Shown: positions 8,187-17,596, counted from the stretch's first letter. The stretch is 64,000 nucleotides of DNA from Nitrospirillum amazonense (GCF_007828035.1 NZ_VITV01000003.1:62001-126000), one strand, 5' to 3'. Program-made: numbers and translations. Notes: generated from the sequence alone by a model not told the origin.

Positions 8187-11123
8187 ATGTTCAAATCTTT
8201 GCGCCCGATGCTGCTGTGCGGCGCGGCGTCCGCCGTCATCGCGTTCAGCGCGCCCGCCGTGGCCCAGACGCGCAGCTTCGACCTGCCGGCCCAGCCGGCG
8301 GTCAGCGCCATCCCGGCCTTCGCCAAGCAGGCCGGCATCCAGATCGTGGCGCCGGCGGGCCAGCTGGACGGCATCAGCACCCAGGCCATCCATGGCGAGC
8401 TGGACCGCAAGAAGGCCCTGGCCACCCTGTTGCAGGGCACGCCCCTGGTGGTGTCGTCCGACGACGGTGCCGTGGTGGTCCTGCAGGTGGGAACGCCGGC
8501 CAAGGCCCCGGCCGCCGCGCCCAAGCCGCAGGCGCGCGTCAATGACGATCCGCTGGAAGAGGTGGTGGTCACCAGTTTCCGGGAAAGCCTGGCGCAGGCC
8601 AAGGCCCTGAAGCGCGAGGCCGTGGGATCGGAGGAGGTGATCGTCGCGGAAGACATCGCCGCGTTTCCCGACCTGAACCTGGCGGAATCGCTGCAGCGCG
8701 TGCCCGGCGTCACCATCAACCGCGATTCCGGCGAAGGCCGGCAGATCACCCTGCGCGGCCTGGGCCCGGACTTCACCCGCACCCAGCTGAACGGTATGGA
8801 GGTGCTGGGCAACACGGCCTCAGGCATGGACAACCGCGGCGCCGTCAGCCGCACCCGCAGCTTCGATTACAGCCTGTTCGCCTCCGAGCTGTTCGACCGC
8901 GTGACCGTCGAGAAGTCCTATGCCGCCGAACAGGATGAGGGCGGCATCGGCGGCACGGTGGGGCTCAGCACCGCCAAGCCCTTCGACTACGACGGCTTCA
9001 AGGCCGTGTTTTCCGCCAAGGGCCAGAACAACAGCAACACCGACAGCGTGACGCCCCGTATGGTGGGCCTGCTGTCCAACCGCTGGGGCGACTTCGGCGC
9101 CTTGGTGTCGGTCGCCTACAGCACCAACGACAGCAACGAGTACGGCTATCGCAACTGGGGCTGGAGCCAGATCAAGGTGAACCCGGCCAACATCGGCCCG
9201 GGTGTCAGCGCCGCCGACGCCGCCAAGATGGAATCCGGCACCATCTATGCCCCGCAGGCCGACACCTATTCCACCTGGTTCGATCACCGCACCCGCTTGG
9301 GCAGCACGCTGGCCCTGCAGTATGAGCCGGAGAACGGCCTGAAGCTGGGCTTCGACGCCCTGTACAGCCGCCTGACCAACGACCGCAAGGACTACGCCAT
9401 GGCGGCGGGCGGCACCAACGCCCTGACCGGTAATGTGTCGGGTACCCAGGTGCTGCAGTCGGCCGTCATCCAGGGCAACACCCTGGTGGCCGCCAACTAC
9501 ACCGGCGTGGACATGCGCAACGAGTACAACACCGAAAGCGACAGCACCGACTTCTACCAGACGGTGCTGCACGGGTCCGACCAAATCACGGACCGGCTGC
9601 TGGTGAAGGGAATGGTGGGCTACTCCCGCTCCGACTACGAGCTGCCCTACTTCGACAAGGTGTTCCTGGAGGCGAAGAACCAGGGCATCGGCTTTGACGA
9701 CCGCACTACCATGCCGGTCAACACCTACAGCTTCAACACCACCGACCCGTCGCTGTGGAACCTGATGCGCCTGGACACCCAGGCCAACAAGATCATCAAT
9801 TCCTACAAGAACGCCAAGCTGGACTTCGAATACGCGCTGACCGACAGCTCCACCATCAAGACCGGCTTCGAATACAAGCGCTTCGAGGATGAAGGCGCGC
9901 AGTACAACAACAAGGTCTTCTACAACGTCCCGGCGGACAGGGCGATCCCGGCCAGCACCAAGTATACGGTGCCCTACGACACCCTGGTGCCCTACATCGT
10001 CGGCGACGTGGACGCCATCTACAAGCTGATCGGTCAGACGCGGGACATCGAAAACGCCAAGTTCCTGTCGCCGGGTTCGGACTATCATGTCACGGAAGAC
10101 ACCAAGGGCGGCTATATCCAGTACGACCTGGATACGGACGTCATGGAGCGGCGGCTGAAGGCCAATGTCGGCTTGCGCTACTACTCCACCGACCTGACAT
10201 CCGCCGGTTCGGTCAACTCCGGCGGCGTGCTGAAGCCGGTGACGGTGCCGCACACCTACAGCGGCGTGCTGCCGGCGGCCAACCTGGCCTATTTCGTTGA
10301 GCCCGACCTGGTGGCGCGCCTTAGCGCCAACCGCAACATCAGCCGCCCCGCCCTGTCCGATCTGCAGGCCGCCGGCACCATCACCACCGCCCCCTTCGGC
10401 GGCAGCCTGACCATCGGCAACCCCGACCTGAAGCCCTTCACGGCGGACGCGGTGGAAGGCTCGCTGGAGTACTACGACGGCAAGGTCGGCTTCGTATCCA
10501 TCGGCGCCTTTTACAAGAAGCTGAACTCCTTCATCAGCGCCACCACGGTGACGGAGCCGTATTCCGCCACCGGCTATCCGCTGTCCTTCCTGCTGCCGGG
10601 GCAGACGGGCGCCACGCCCTACAACGTTTCCCAGCCGGTGAACGTCTCCGGCGCCAGCATCAAGGGCGTGGAAGTGGCCGTGCAGCGCGACTTCGACTTC
10701 CTGCCGGCCCCCTTCAACCACCTGGGCATGGTCGCCAACGGCACCTTCGCCGACGGCAGCTCCCCCGCCATCATCAACGGCAAGTCCTACGACCTGCCGC
10801 TGGTGAACCTGTCGCGCTTCTCGGCCAACGCCACGCTGTACTACGAGACCGAAACCTGGGGCGTGCGCATCTCGGAGGCCTACCGCAGCCAGTACCTGGA
10901 CAGCATCGGCGGCAACGGCAACGTGGGTGAGGCCTATGAGCCGACCAACAACGTCGACTTCTCCGCCCACTACAACGTCACCCCGCACATCAAGGTAACG
11001 CTGGAAGGCCTGAACCTGACCGATGAGCACATCGTGCAGTTCACCGACCTGACCGCGCACCGCATCGAGGTGAACACCTCCAGCGGCCGCACCTTCCTGT
11101 GGGGCGTGACCTGCGAGTTCTAA
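8187..11123 (+). CDS. TonB-dependent outer-membrane transducer/receptor with STN domain
   Basis: About 978 residues. The ATG at 8187 is preferred (GGGGGAG at 8171-8177) over the upstream in-frame TTG at 8166. Signal peptide 1-27 ends AVAQ. Residues about 30-100 form an STN domain (FDLPAQPAVSAIPAFAKQAG...), the part that signals to FecR. A TonB-box-like EEVVVTSF is followed by the plug (LAESLQRVPGVTINRDSGEG, ITLRGLGPDFTRTQLNG). The barrel ends in the aromatic residue of TCEF. The plug wording is that of the Caulobacter/Xanthomonas receptor clade, members of which import plant oligosaccharides. The 180-bp gap upstream is AT-rich and probably holds its sigma-dependent promoter. Confidence 0.92.
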   Translation: MFKSLRPMLLCGAASAVIAFSAPAVAQTRSFDLPAQPAVSAIPAFAKQAGIQIVAPAGQLDGISTQAIHGELDRKKALATLLQGTPLVVSSDDGAVVVLQVGTPAKAPAAAPKPQARVNDDPLEEVVVTSFRESLAQAKALKREAVGSEEVIVAEDIAAFPDLNLAESLQRVPGVTINRDSGEGRQITLRGLGPDFTRTQLNGMEVLGNTASGMDNRGAVSRTRSFDYSLFASELFDRVTVEKSYAAEQDEGGIGGTVGLSTAKPFDYDGFKAVFSAKGQNNSNTDSVTPRMVGLLSNRWGDFGALVSVAYSTNDSNEYGYRNWGWSQIKVNPANIGPGVSAADAAKMESGTIYAPQADTYSTWFDHRTRLGSTLALQYEPENGLKLGFDALYSRLTNDRKDYAMAAGGTNALTGNVSGTQVLQSAVIQGNTLVAANYTGVDMRNEYNTESDSTDFYQTVLHGSDQITDRLLVKGMVGYSRSDYELPYFDKVFLEAKNQGIGFDDRTTMPVNTYSFNTTDPSLWNLMRLDTQANKIINSYKNAKLDFEYALTDSSTIKTGFEYKRFEDEGAQYNNKVFYNVPADRAIPASTKYTVPYDTLVPYIVGDVDAIYKLIGQTRDIENAKFLSPGSDYHVTEDTKGGYIQYDLDTDVMERRLKANVGLRYYSTDLTSAGSVNSGGVLKPVTVPHTYSGVLPAANLAYFVEPDLVARLSANRNISRPALSDLQAAGTITTAPFGGSLTIGNPDLKPFTADAVEGSLEYYDGKVGFVSIGAFYKKLNSFISATTVTEPYSATGYPLSFLLPGQTGATPYNVSQPVNVSGASIKGVEVAVQRDFDFLPAPFNHLGMVANGTFADGSSPAIINGKSYDLPLVNLSRFSANATLYYETETWGVRISEAYRSQYLDSIGGNGNVGEAYEPTNNVDFSAHYNVTPHIKVTLEGLNLTDEHIVQFTDLTAHRIEVNTSSGRTFLWGVTCEF

Positions 11124-11158
11124 AAAACTGGAACCAACCTGGCAGTTGGGTTCATGAG

Positions 11159-11190
11159 GGGCGTCGGCGGGCAACCGCCGGCGCCCTTTT
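11159..11190 (+). terminator. Terminator after the TonB receptor
   Basis: A 12-bp GC-rich stem (11159-11170 with 11175-11186, one G-U pair) with a GCAA loop is followed by TTTT. It lies 36 bp past the receptor stop. Confidence 0.85.
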
Positions 11191-11262
11191 CCCTTCGCGC
11201 GGGGTGGCTTTGCGGCATCGGGGACACTTGCCGCCGCACCGGACGCCCGGCACAGTGCGGGC

Positions 11263-12990
11263 ATGACCGACCATCCGTCCCCCCTGCACCTGACGCTCGA
11301 CGACGACGGCATCGCCTATGCCACGCTGGACGCGCCCGGGCGCGCCAACCTGCTGGACGACGCCCTGATCGCGGCGCTGGACGAGCTGGCTGCCATCCTG
11401 GAGGACCGGGAGGAGGTGCGGGGCCTGGTCATCGCCTCGGCCAAGGGGCATTTCCTGCTGGGGCGGGAGCCCCTGGGCCTGCTCGCCCTGGCGGATGCGG
11501 CCCCTGGCCTGTCCGACGACGCGCTGCTGGCCGCGATCGCTCCCTACGGCGACGCGCTGCGCCGGCTGGAGGGGACGGCCAAGCCCATCGCGGCGGCGCT
11601 CAGCGGCTCCGCCCTGGGGCCGGGGCTGGAACTGGCGCTGGCCTGCGGCTACCGCGTGTCCACCGACCACCCCGCCGCGCGATTCGGCTTTCCCGACCAG
11701 CGCCTGGGCCTGATGCCCATGGCCGGCGGCACCCAGCGCCTGCCCCGCCTGCTGGGCTGGGTGGGGGCGCATGACCTGCTGTCGGGCGGCCACATGGTGA
11801 CGGCGTCGGCGGCGCTGGAGCTGAAGCTGGTGAACGAGGTGGTTCCGGCCAGCCACGTGCGCAGCGCCGCCAAGGCGTGGGTGCGCGCCCGGCTGGGCAA
11901 CACGGTGGAGGCGCCCTTCATCGTCGGGCAGAAGCGCCGCCCCATCGCCGTGGCCTCCGCCACCGCCGCCATAGAGACGGCGGTCAGCCAGGGCCTGGGC
12001 CTGTCGTTCGACGAGGGCCTGGCCCTGGAGCGGGCGCTGGCCGCCGGCCTGCTGCGCCGGGGGGAGGTGGCGGCGCTGGTCCGCACCCTGGTGGTGGCGA
12101 AGGGGGAGGCGGACAAGGCCGCCTGGCGGCCGGCCCTGCCGGCGGCGGAATTGTCGCGCGTGGCCGTCCTGGGCCGGGGACCCGCGGCCGACGCCGTGGC
12201 CCTGGCGGCCCGCCGCGCCGGACTGGACGTGTATGCCGTGGCCGATGCCGATGGCTTGGACGAGCTGACGCCCGTCAAGCTGGGTGAGCGCAAAGTCGAG
12301 ATCCTGTTCGACGCCAGCCGCGAGGATGTGGCGGCCAAGCGCGCCCTGCTGGCGACGGCCGAGGCGGCGCTGGGCGAGGATGTGCTGCTGGTGCTGACGG
12401 GGCCGCGCCTGCGCGTTGGCGCGGTGGCGCAGGGGCTGGCCTGGGCCGATCGGCTGGTGGGCCTGTACTTGCCAGCCGATGGCGGGGTGGCGGAGGTGGT
12501 GGCGGGGCCTGGGACCTCGGCACCCGCCCTGTCCATCGCCGTGGACGCCGCGCGGCGCCTGGGCCGCACGCCCTTCCGGGTGGAGGATGGCGAGGGCCGC
12601 TTCCTGGCCCGGCTGACCGCCGCCTATTTCCGCGCCGCGCTGGATCTGGGCCCCACCTTGGGGGCCGCCGACGTTGACGCCGCCGCCCGCGCCGCCGGCC
12701 TGGCGGAGGGCCCCTGGGCCCTGGCCCGCCGGCTGGGCTACGCCACCGTGACCGACCTGGTGGGGGAGGAGGGGGCCGCGGCTGTGCTGGCTGCCCTGAA
12801 GCGCCCGCCGGATGACCCCGCGCCGGCCGATGCCGGCCCCCGCATGATGGCGGCCGTGCGCACCGCCATGGTGACCGCCTTGGCCGAGGGCCTGGTGAAC
12901 GACGCCGTCGCCGCCGACCTGATGGCCGTGCTGGGCTTCGGCTGGCCCGCCGCGAGCGGCGGCCCCCTGGGCAGCTTCGCCCGGAGGTAA
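11263..12990 (+). CDS. FadJ/FadB-like fusion with a degenerate hydroxyacyl-CoA dehydrogenase half
   Basis: 575 residues, shorter than the roughly 700 of FadB/FadJ. Residues 1-190 are an enoyl-CoA hydratase fold: the oxyanion/first-glutamate segment GPGLELALACGY keeps Glu123, but the usual second glutamate (LPE.xLG) is Asp145 in FPDQRLG. Residues about 298-480 align with the NAD-binding dehydrogenase, but the dinucleotide motif is GRGPAADA instead of GAGxMGxG. Where FadB has MHFFNP, with its catalytic histidine, this protein has LYLPAD (401-406). The C-terminus LGFGWPAASGGPLG matches the FadB GFPPFRGG region. It is probably a beta-oxidation-derived protein that has lost dehydrogenase activity. 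It stands alone, with no thiolase beside it. Confidence 0.75.
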   Translation: MTDHPSPLHLTLDDDGIAYATLDAPGRANLLDDALIAALDELAAILEDREEVRGLVIASAKGHFLLGREPLGLLALADAAPGLSDDALLAAIAPYGDALRRLEGTAKPIAAALSGSALGPGLELALACGYRVSTDHPAARFGFPDQRLGLMPMAGGTQRLPRLLGWVGAHDLLSGGHMVTASAALELKLVNEVVPASHVRSAAKAWVRARLGNTVEAPFIVGQKRRPIAVASATAAIETAVSQGLGLSFDEGLALERALAAGLLRRGEVAALVRTLVVAKGEADKAAWRPALPAAELSRVAVLGRGPAADAVALAARRAGLDVYAVADADGLDELTPVKLGERKVEILFDASREDVAAKRALLATAEAALGEDVLLVLTGPRLRVGAVAQGLAWADRLVGLYLPADGGVAEVVAGPGTSAPALSIAVDAARRLGRTPFRVEDGEGRFLARLTAAYFRAALDLGPTLGAADVDAAARAAGLAEGPWALARRLGYATVTDLVGEEGAAAVLAALKRPPDDPAPADAGPRMMAAVRTAMVTALAEGLVNDAVAADLMAVLGFGWPAASGGPLGSFARR

Positions 12991-13063
12991 GGCACCCCAG
13001 GCGCCGGGTGGCCGCGATCTTGGTCTACGACGGCCTGAAAATAAGAAGGGCCGGGCGCAAGAA

Positions 13064-13095
13064 GGGCCGGGCAAACGTGTCGCCCGGCCCCTTTT
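13064..13095 (+). terminator. Terminator after the FadJ-like gene
   Basis: A 9-bp perfect GC stem (13064-13072 with 13082-13090) is followed by CTTTT, between two convergent genes. On the minus strand a related GGGCCGGGC block at 13048-13056 could help terminate the permease. Confidence 0.75.
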
Positions 13096-13114
13096 GTCAC
13101 ACCGGTCGCCGAAC

Positions 13115-14557
13115 TTAGGCGGCGCGGCGGCGGCTGTAGCCGAAGTAGACGAAGAAGCCGATGACCATCCAGATGATCAGACGCAGCCAGGTATCGCCCG
13201 GCAGACCCCACATCAGATAGCCGCAGACCAGCACGCCCAGGGGGCAGACCAGCCAGAACAGCGGCGTCTTGAACGGACGCTCCATGGCCGGCTGGGTGAT
13301 GCGCAGCACCAGGACGCAGCCGCAGACGATGGCGAAGGCCAGCAGCGTGCCGATGGAGACCAGCTCACCCAGGATGTCGATGGGGAACAGGCCGGCCAGC
13401 AGGGCGGCCAGGACGCCGGTGACCAACGTGGCCACGTGGGGCGTGCGGTAGGTGGGGTGCACCTTGCTCAGCACCGGCGGCAGCAGCTTGTCGCGCGACA
13501 TGGCGTACAGCACGCGGCTCTGGCCCAGCATCATGACCAGCATGACGGTGGTCAGGCCGGCGACGGCGCCGATGTCCACCGGCAAGGCCAGCCAGTGCAG
13601 CTGCCGCACCGCCTCGATGGCGACCACCACCGGGTGGGGCACGTTCAGCTCGGTGTAGGAAACCAGGCCGGTCAGCACCAGCGACATCAGGATGTACAGC
13701 ACGGTGCAGAATACCAGCGAGCCGAGGATGCCGATGGGCATGTCGCGCTGGGGCTTCACCGCCTCCTGCGCGGTGGTGGAGACGGCGTCGAAACCGATGT
13801 AGGCGAAGAAGATGACGCCGGCGCCGCGCAGCACGCCGCCCCAGCCGTAGTGGGAGCCCTTGTCGTCCACCACCTCGGCCGGGATCAGGGGCGACCAATG
13901 GGCCGGCACCACGTAGAACAGGCCGAAACCGATGACCAGGAACACCACCAGCAGCTTCAGCAGGACGATGATGCCGTTCACGCGGGCGGAATTGCGGATG
14001 CCGACGTAGAGCAGCAGGGTGATGAGGCCGACCATCAGCACGGCCGGCAGGTTCAGCACCGCGCCCGTGGTCTGGAAGTGGAAGCCGTCCTTCACCGTCA
14101 GCGGGGCGGAGGTCAGGGCAGCGGGGATGACGATGCCCACCTGTTTCAGCAGGTTGACGAAATAGCCCGACCAGCCCACGGCCACGGTGCCCGAGGCGAA
14201 CAGGTATTCCAGCGCCAGGTCCCAGCCGATGATCCAGGCCAGGAATTGGCCCACGGTGACGTAGGCGTAGGTGTAGGCGCTGCCCGCCACCGGCACCATG
14301 GCCGAGAATTCGGCATAGCATAGGCCGGCGAACAGGCAGGCGGTGGCCGCCAGCACAAAGGAAAGGACGATGCCGGGGCCGGCGTACTGGGCGGCGGCCG
14401 AACCCGTCAGGACGAAGATGCCGGCGCCGATGATGGCGCCGATGCCCAGCGCGGTCAGGTTCCAGGCGTTCAGGCTGCGTGCCAGGGTCGGGCGGCTTTC
14501 ATCGCCGTCACCGTCGGCGCTGGCCTCCTCGATAGTCTTTTTCGTCCAAAGGCTCAA
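13115..14557 (-). CDS. APC-superfamily amino-acid permease
   Basis: Inner-membrane transporter with about 12 membrane helices. The first helix carries the APC glycine motif (LGIGAIIGAGIFVLTGSAA), followed by FAGLCYAEFSAMVPVAGSAY, as in cationic amino-acid transporters and YfnA-like permeases. The likely start is the TTG at 14557, giving SLWTKKTIEEA as in homologues; GGGAGAGG lies 5-6 nt before it. A longer frame reaching 14674 would add about 39 residues unlike the family. The substrate cannot be assigned. It is convergent with the FadJ-like gene. Confidence 0.9.
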   Translation of the reverse strand: MSLWTKKTIEEASADGDGDESRPTLARSLNAWNLTALGIGAIIGAGIFVLTGSAAAQYAGPGIVLSFVLAATACLFAGLCYAEFSAMVPVAGSAYTYAYVTVGQFLAWIIGWDLALEYLFASGTVAVGWSGYFVNLLKQVGIVIPAALTSAPLTVKDGFHFQTTGAVLNLPAVLMVGLITLLLYVGIRNSARVNGIIVLLKLLVVFLVIGFGLFYVVPAHWSPLIPAEVVDDKGSHYGWGGVLRGAGVIFFAYIGFDAVSTTAQEAVKPQRDMPIGILGSLVFCTVLYILMSLVLTGLVSYTELNVPHPVVVAIEAVRQLHWLALPVDIGAVAGLTTVMLVMMLGQSRVLYAMSRDKLLPPVLSKVHPTYRTPHVATLVTGVLAALLAGLFPIDILGELVSIGTLLAFAIVCGCVLVLRITQPAMERPFKTPLFWLVCPLGVLVCGYLMWGLPGDTWLRLIIWMVIGFFVYFGYSRRRAA

Positions 14558-15133
14558 AACCACCTCTCCCGTATCTCTGCCCAACCGGCCGGCGGACGCT
14601 TGCTGGCGCCCAGGCACGACCGGCACGATGTGATGCCCCGCGTATTGCTTGCCCGCGCGTCGCTTGTCGCGCATTGCTTGGATGTCGATGTACCCGCTGT
14701 CGGGGGCGCTGTCACCTTAAACGGCGACCAAAAATGTTGATGGGCTAAGCTTTTCCGGAACCGGCCCGGCGGCGACAGATTTATGCGTGCTGCCGGCCCC
14801 GTCGGACCGGATCGGTATTGCCTGTCCAGGTGGCCTAGTCATTTCGTGCGCATCGGCGGCCCGCCAGGATGGGATCGGTTTCGAAACAATACCGGCGAAT
14901 TGACACCCGGGTCCCCGCCGCCGGAAGATCAACCCACGCCTGTACCGATCCGCGCGCCGTGCCCGGTGGTTGCCCGCCCCCCGTCGCTCGGCCTCCGAGT
15001 CCACCGCGGATGGGGCACACCCCTGACCCTATGCGGATGCGCGCCTTATAGGTTTGGGAAGGCCTGGGTACGCCTGATACCATCCCTGGTGCCGGACGGC
15101 GTTCCGGGCCCGGCCTTCTGGAGTTTCCCCACC
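14558..15133. other. 576-bp intergenic region
   Basis: It separates the divergent permease and the 15134 gene. The sequence is GC-rich with scattered short stop-limited frames and no conserved look. A TTGACA at 14900-14905 has no matching -10. No RNA gene or terminator was recognised. Confidence 0.5.
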
Positions 15134-16129
15134 TTGCGTGCCGACGCGCCCAATCCTTGGAAGAAGCAGCCCGACAAGGGCCAGCTTTACACCCGTATCA
15201 TCGGGGACATCCGCCAGCTGGAACAGTCGGTGGCAGCGCTGCAGCGCACCTGCCAGATGGTGGCCCAGACCAAGGAGCTGAGCGCCTTCCGCAAGCTGTG
15301 GGTCGAGGTCGGCGACACCCTGTCCTTCATCACCGTGCTGGCTTCGCGCGGCGAAAGCCTGGATGAGAGCAAGCGGCCGGCCACCCTGATCCGTCTGTCC
15401 CAACTGCGCCAGACGGTGACGGAACTGCACATCCGGTCGGTCGAACCGGTCCTGCAAGCCATGGTGGACAAGGCGGAGCCCATGGGCCTGGGTACTGGCT
15501 ACGTCATGGAAAAGTGGGTCACCCACATGGACGTGACGGCGCAGGAGGTGGCGCAGTCCATGGCCGACCTGGAACGCCTGCACGTCGATGTCCGCCACGC
15601 CGCCGAACTGGCCGAGACCGTTCCAGCGGGGGAGGCGGCGGCCCCCTTGCTGAAACTGGACGCCGTCGAGGCCTCGTATGAGGCTGCCATGGCCGGCTAT
15701 GGCCGCCTGACCGGCGCCGTCGCCCGGTCCCGCGCGCTGGCCCAGATCATCGTGCAGTCGGCCCCCGCCCTGCGCGACTTCACCAACGACCGGCAGGAAC
15801 AGACGGTCAGGGCCTACCTGCGTGGCCCCGGTGATGCCGGCGCGTTGCCCGCGCCCACGGGCGGGCCGGCCACCGGCACGCTGTACTTGACCCGCAAGGA
15901 AGGAAAGCTTTACGTCGATCCTGAGCTGTCGTCGGACGCGGTGAAGTCCCTGCGCGGCGGCGGCTACATGGAAGATCTGGCCAAGCGCATCGACCTGCCG
16001 CGCCACAAGCTGACCACCCTGCTGGCGGGCCGGGATGGCATCAATTTCACCTTCCTGTCCAAACTCAAGACGGGGGTGGAGGGCGTCACCGGCGCCAACG
16101 GCGTGAAGGTCGAGGTTCTGCAGGCGTGA
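15134..16129 (+). CDS. Conserved-looking hypothetical protein, mostly helical
   Basis: I do not recognise the family. The start is set at TTG 15134 because GGAG lies 10 nt upstream and the longer in-frame extension is low-complexity and proline-rich. The 331-residue product is mainly helical (DIRQLEQSVAALQRTCQMVAQ, then ELHIRSVEPVLQAMVDKAEP). It has a C-terminal beta/HTH-like section in which MEDLAKRIDLPRHKLTTLLAGRDGINFTFLSKLKT reads as a small DNA-binding or docking helix pair. There is no signal peptide or membrane segment. Codon use matches the chromosome. It is followed by ohrR after 82 bp. Confidence 0.6.
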   Translation: MRADAPNPWKKQPDKGQLYTRIIGDIRQLEQSVAALQRTCQMVAQTKELSAFRKLWVEVGDTLSFITVLASRGESLDESKRPATLIRLSQLRQTVTELHIRSVEPVLQAMVDKAEPMGLGTGYVMEKWVTHMDVTAQEVAQSMADLERLHVDVRHAAELAETVPAGEAAAPLLKLDAVEASYEAAMAGYGRLTGAVARSRALAQIIVQSAPALRDFTNDRQEQTVRAYLRGPGDAGALPAPTGGPATGTLYLTRKEGKLYVDPELSSDAVKSLRGGGYMEDLAKRIDLPRHKLTTLLAGRDGINFTFLSKLKTGVEGVTGANGVKVEVLQA

Positions 16130-16185
16130 ATTCTTCCGGGCTGGGCCGCCGCGTCCCCCATTGCCATCGCCCTTAAGGTCTGCCC

Positions 16186-16199
16186 CTATTCCGGGATAG
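16186..16199. promoter_or_regulatory. Imperfect palindrome upstream of ohrR
   Basis: CTATTCC-GGGATAG (one mismatch) ends 13 bp before the ohrR ATG. OhrR proteins repress their own genes, so this is a candidate operator; it is not a close match to the usual AT-rich OhrR box. Confidence 0.3.
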
Positions 16200-16211
16200 A
16201 TTGAGGTCCCG

Positions 16212-16721
16212 ATGGCAAAACCCGCGAACGTTCCGTCCCCCGTCCCTGATACCGAGTCCCTGGCCCAGCCCGTGGCCGGCCCCCTGGGGGTGGACAACCC
16301 GCTGGCGCTGGACCGGCAGCTGTGCTTCGCCCTCTACCAGGCGACCAATCGCATCACCCGCGCCTACCGCCCCCTGCTGGACGCGCTGGGCCTGACCTAT
16401 CCGCAATACCTGGCGCTGATGGCGCTGTGGGAGGGGGCGCCCCTGACGGTTGGTGACCTGGGGAGCCGCCTGGACCTCGACTCCGGAACCCTGACGCCCC
16501 TGTTGAAGCGCATGGAGGCGGCGGGCTTGGTGGCGCGGCGGCGCGACCCGGCGGACGAGCGCCGCGTGCTGGTCGACCTGACCCCCGCCGCCTGGGCGCT
16601 GCGTGACAAGGCGCTGGCCATTCCTGGCGCCATGCTGTGCCGTTTCCCCGTGCCGCTGGACGAGGTGGCGGACCTGCGCGACCGCTTGCACCAGCTGGCG
16701 GCGGCGTTGGGCGAGGGCTGA
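16212..16721 (+). CDS. ohrR: OhrR-type organic hydroperoxide sensor, MarR family
   Basis: 169 residues. The segment LALDRQLCFALYQATNRITRA followed by LGLTYPQYLALMALWE is characteristic of OhrR. Cys38 is the peroxide-reacting cysteine, and Tyr63 and Tyr66 are the tyrosines that hydrogen-bond it. A second cysteine (Cys143, GAMLCRF) suggests the two-cysteine type that forms an intersubunit disulfide. The winged helix is LDLDSGTLTPLLKRMEAAGL plus the wing DPADERRVLVDLT. The N-terminal 30 residues are a proline-rich extension. No ohr peroxidase gene lies beside it in this window, which is unusual. Confidence 0.88.
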   Translation: MAKPANVPSPVPDTESLAQPVAGPLGVDNPLALDRQLCFALYQATNRITRAYRPLLDALGLTYPQYLALMALWEGAPLTVGDLGSRLDLDSGTLTPLLKRMEAAGLVARRRDPADERRVLVDLTPAAWALRDKALAIPGAMLCRFPVPLDEVADLRDRLHQLAAALGEG

Positions 16722-16725
16722 ACGG

Positions 16726-17532
16726 CTACTTCACCGGTACCAGCTTGATCTCGAACAGCTTGGGCCAGCGCTTGCCGGTCACGAACAGCCGGTCGCCCTT
16801 AGGGTCGTAGGCGATGCCGTTCAGCACGTTGTCGATGTTCTGCGTCCGGCCCGACAGCGCCTCCAGCGGCGTCAGGTCGATCCATCCGGTGACGGCGCCG
16901 GTGGCGGGGTTGATGCGGGCGATCAGGTTGGTCTGCCAGATGTTGGCTAGAATCTCGCCCTTCACGAACTCCAGCTCATTCAGGTTGCGGATGGGATAGC
17001 CGTTGTCGGTGACGGTGATGCGTCCCGTTTCGGCCTGCGTTTCCGGATCCAGGAAGCGCAGTTCCGGCGTACCGTCGCTCATGATCAGGCGATGGCCGTC
17101 CTGGGTCAGAGCCCAGCCCTCGCCACGATAGTGGAATTCCCGCCGCGCCTTGAAATCCCCCAGGCCGTAGACGAAGCCGACTTCGGTCCGGTAGGTCAGC
17201 TGCACCAGCCGATCCTTCCAGTTGACGATACCCTCACCGAAATACCGGGGATCCAGCTCCCGGCTCTGCAGCACCGTGCCGGTCGCCAGATCCACCTTGC
17301 GGATGGTGGAGTGCTGCTCCAGCCCCGTGCTCTCGTACAGGAAACCGTCCAGGTAGAAGAGGCCCTCGGTGAAGGCCTGGGGGTCGTGCGGGTAGGTGTG
17401 CACCACTTCCACGCCGTATTTCCGGGGCGCCTCCTGGGCGTGCGCGGTGAATGGCAGGATGGCCAGGGCGAGGGCCAGCAGCAGGGCCCGGACATGGGTG
17501 TGGGCAGGAGCGCGGACGGGGGGCAGGGGCAT
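16726..17532 (-). CDS. Glutaminyl-peptide cyclotransferase (plant/bacterial type)
   Basis: Converts N-terminal glutamine to pyroglutamate. A 268-residue exported protein with a hydrophobic signal segment (LLLALALAILPFTAHA). The mature five-bladed propeller has the family marks: HDPQAFTEGLFYLDGFLYESTGL, EGWALTQDGHRLIMSDGTPELRFLDP, and NELEFVKGEILANIWQTNLIARI. These match glutamine cyclotransferases of the papaya/Xanthomonas type. It is convergent with ohrR, with only 4 bp between stops. Confidence 0.9.
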   Translation of the reverse strand: MPLPPVRAPAHTHVRALLLALALAILPFTAHAQEAPRKYGVEVVHTYPHDPQAFTEGLFYLDGFLYESTGLEQHSTIRKVDLATGTVLQSRELDPRYFGEGIVNWKDRLVQLTYRTEVGFVYGLGDFKARREFHYRGEGWALTQDGHRLIMSDGTPELRFLDPETQAETGRITVTDNGYPIRNLNELEFVKGEILANIWQTNLIARINPATGAVTGWIDLTPLEALSGRTQNIDNVLNGIAYDPKGDRLFVTGKRWPKLFEIKLVPVK

Positions 17533-17596
17533 GGGGCTCGGGCTCAGGCGGCGGGCGGGAGAGCTTTATAGGCGGTCGGGCCGCGGGCAGGGGCGG

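Noticed and set aside
8820..11312. 830-codon antisense frame over the TonB receptor
   Set aside because: Shadow frame: low-complexity Gly/Val/His composition and no motifs, opposite an unambiguous receptor.
14717..15004. 95-codon minus-strand frame in the permease-15134 gap
   Set aside because: Arginine/glycine-rich, no SD, no family look.
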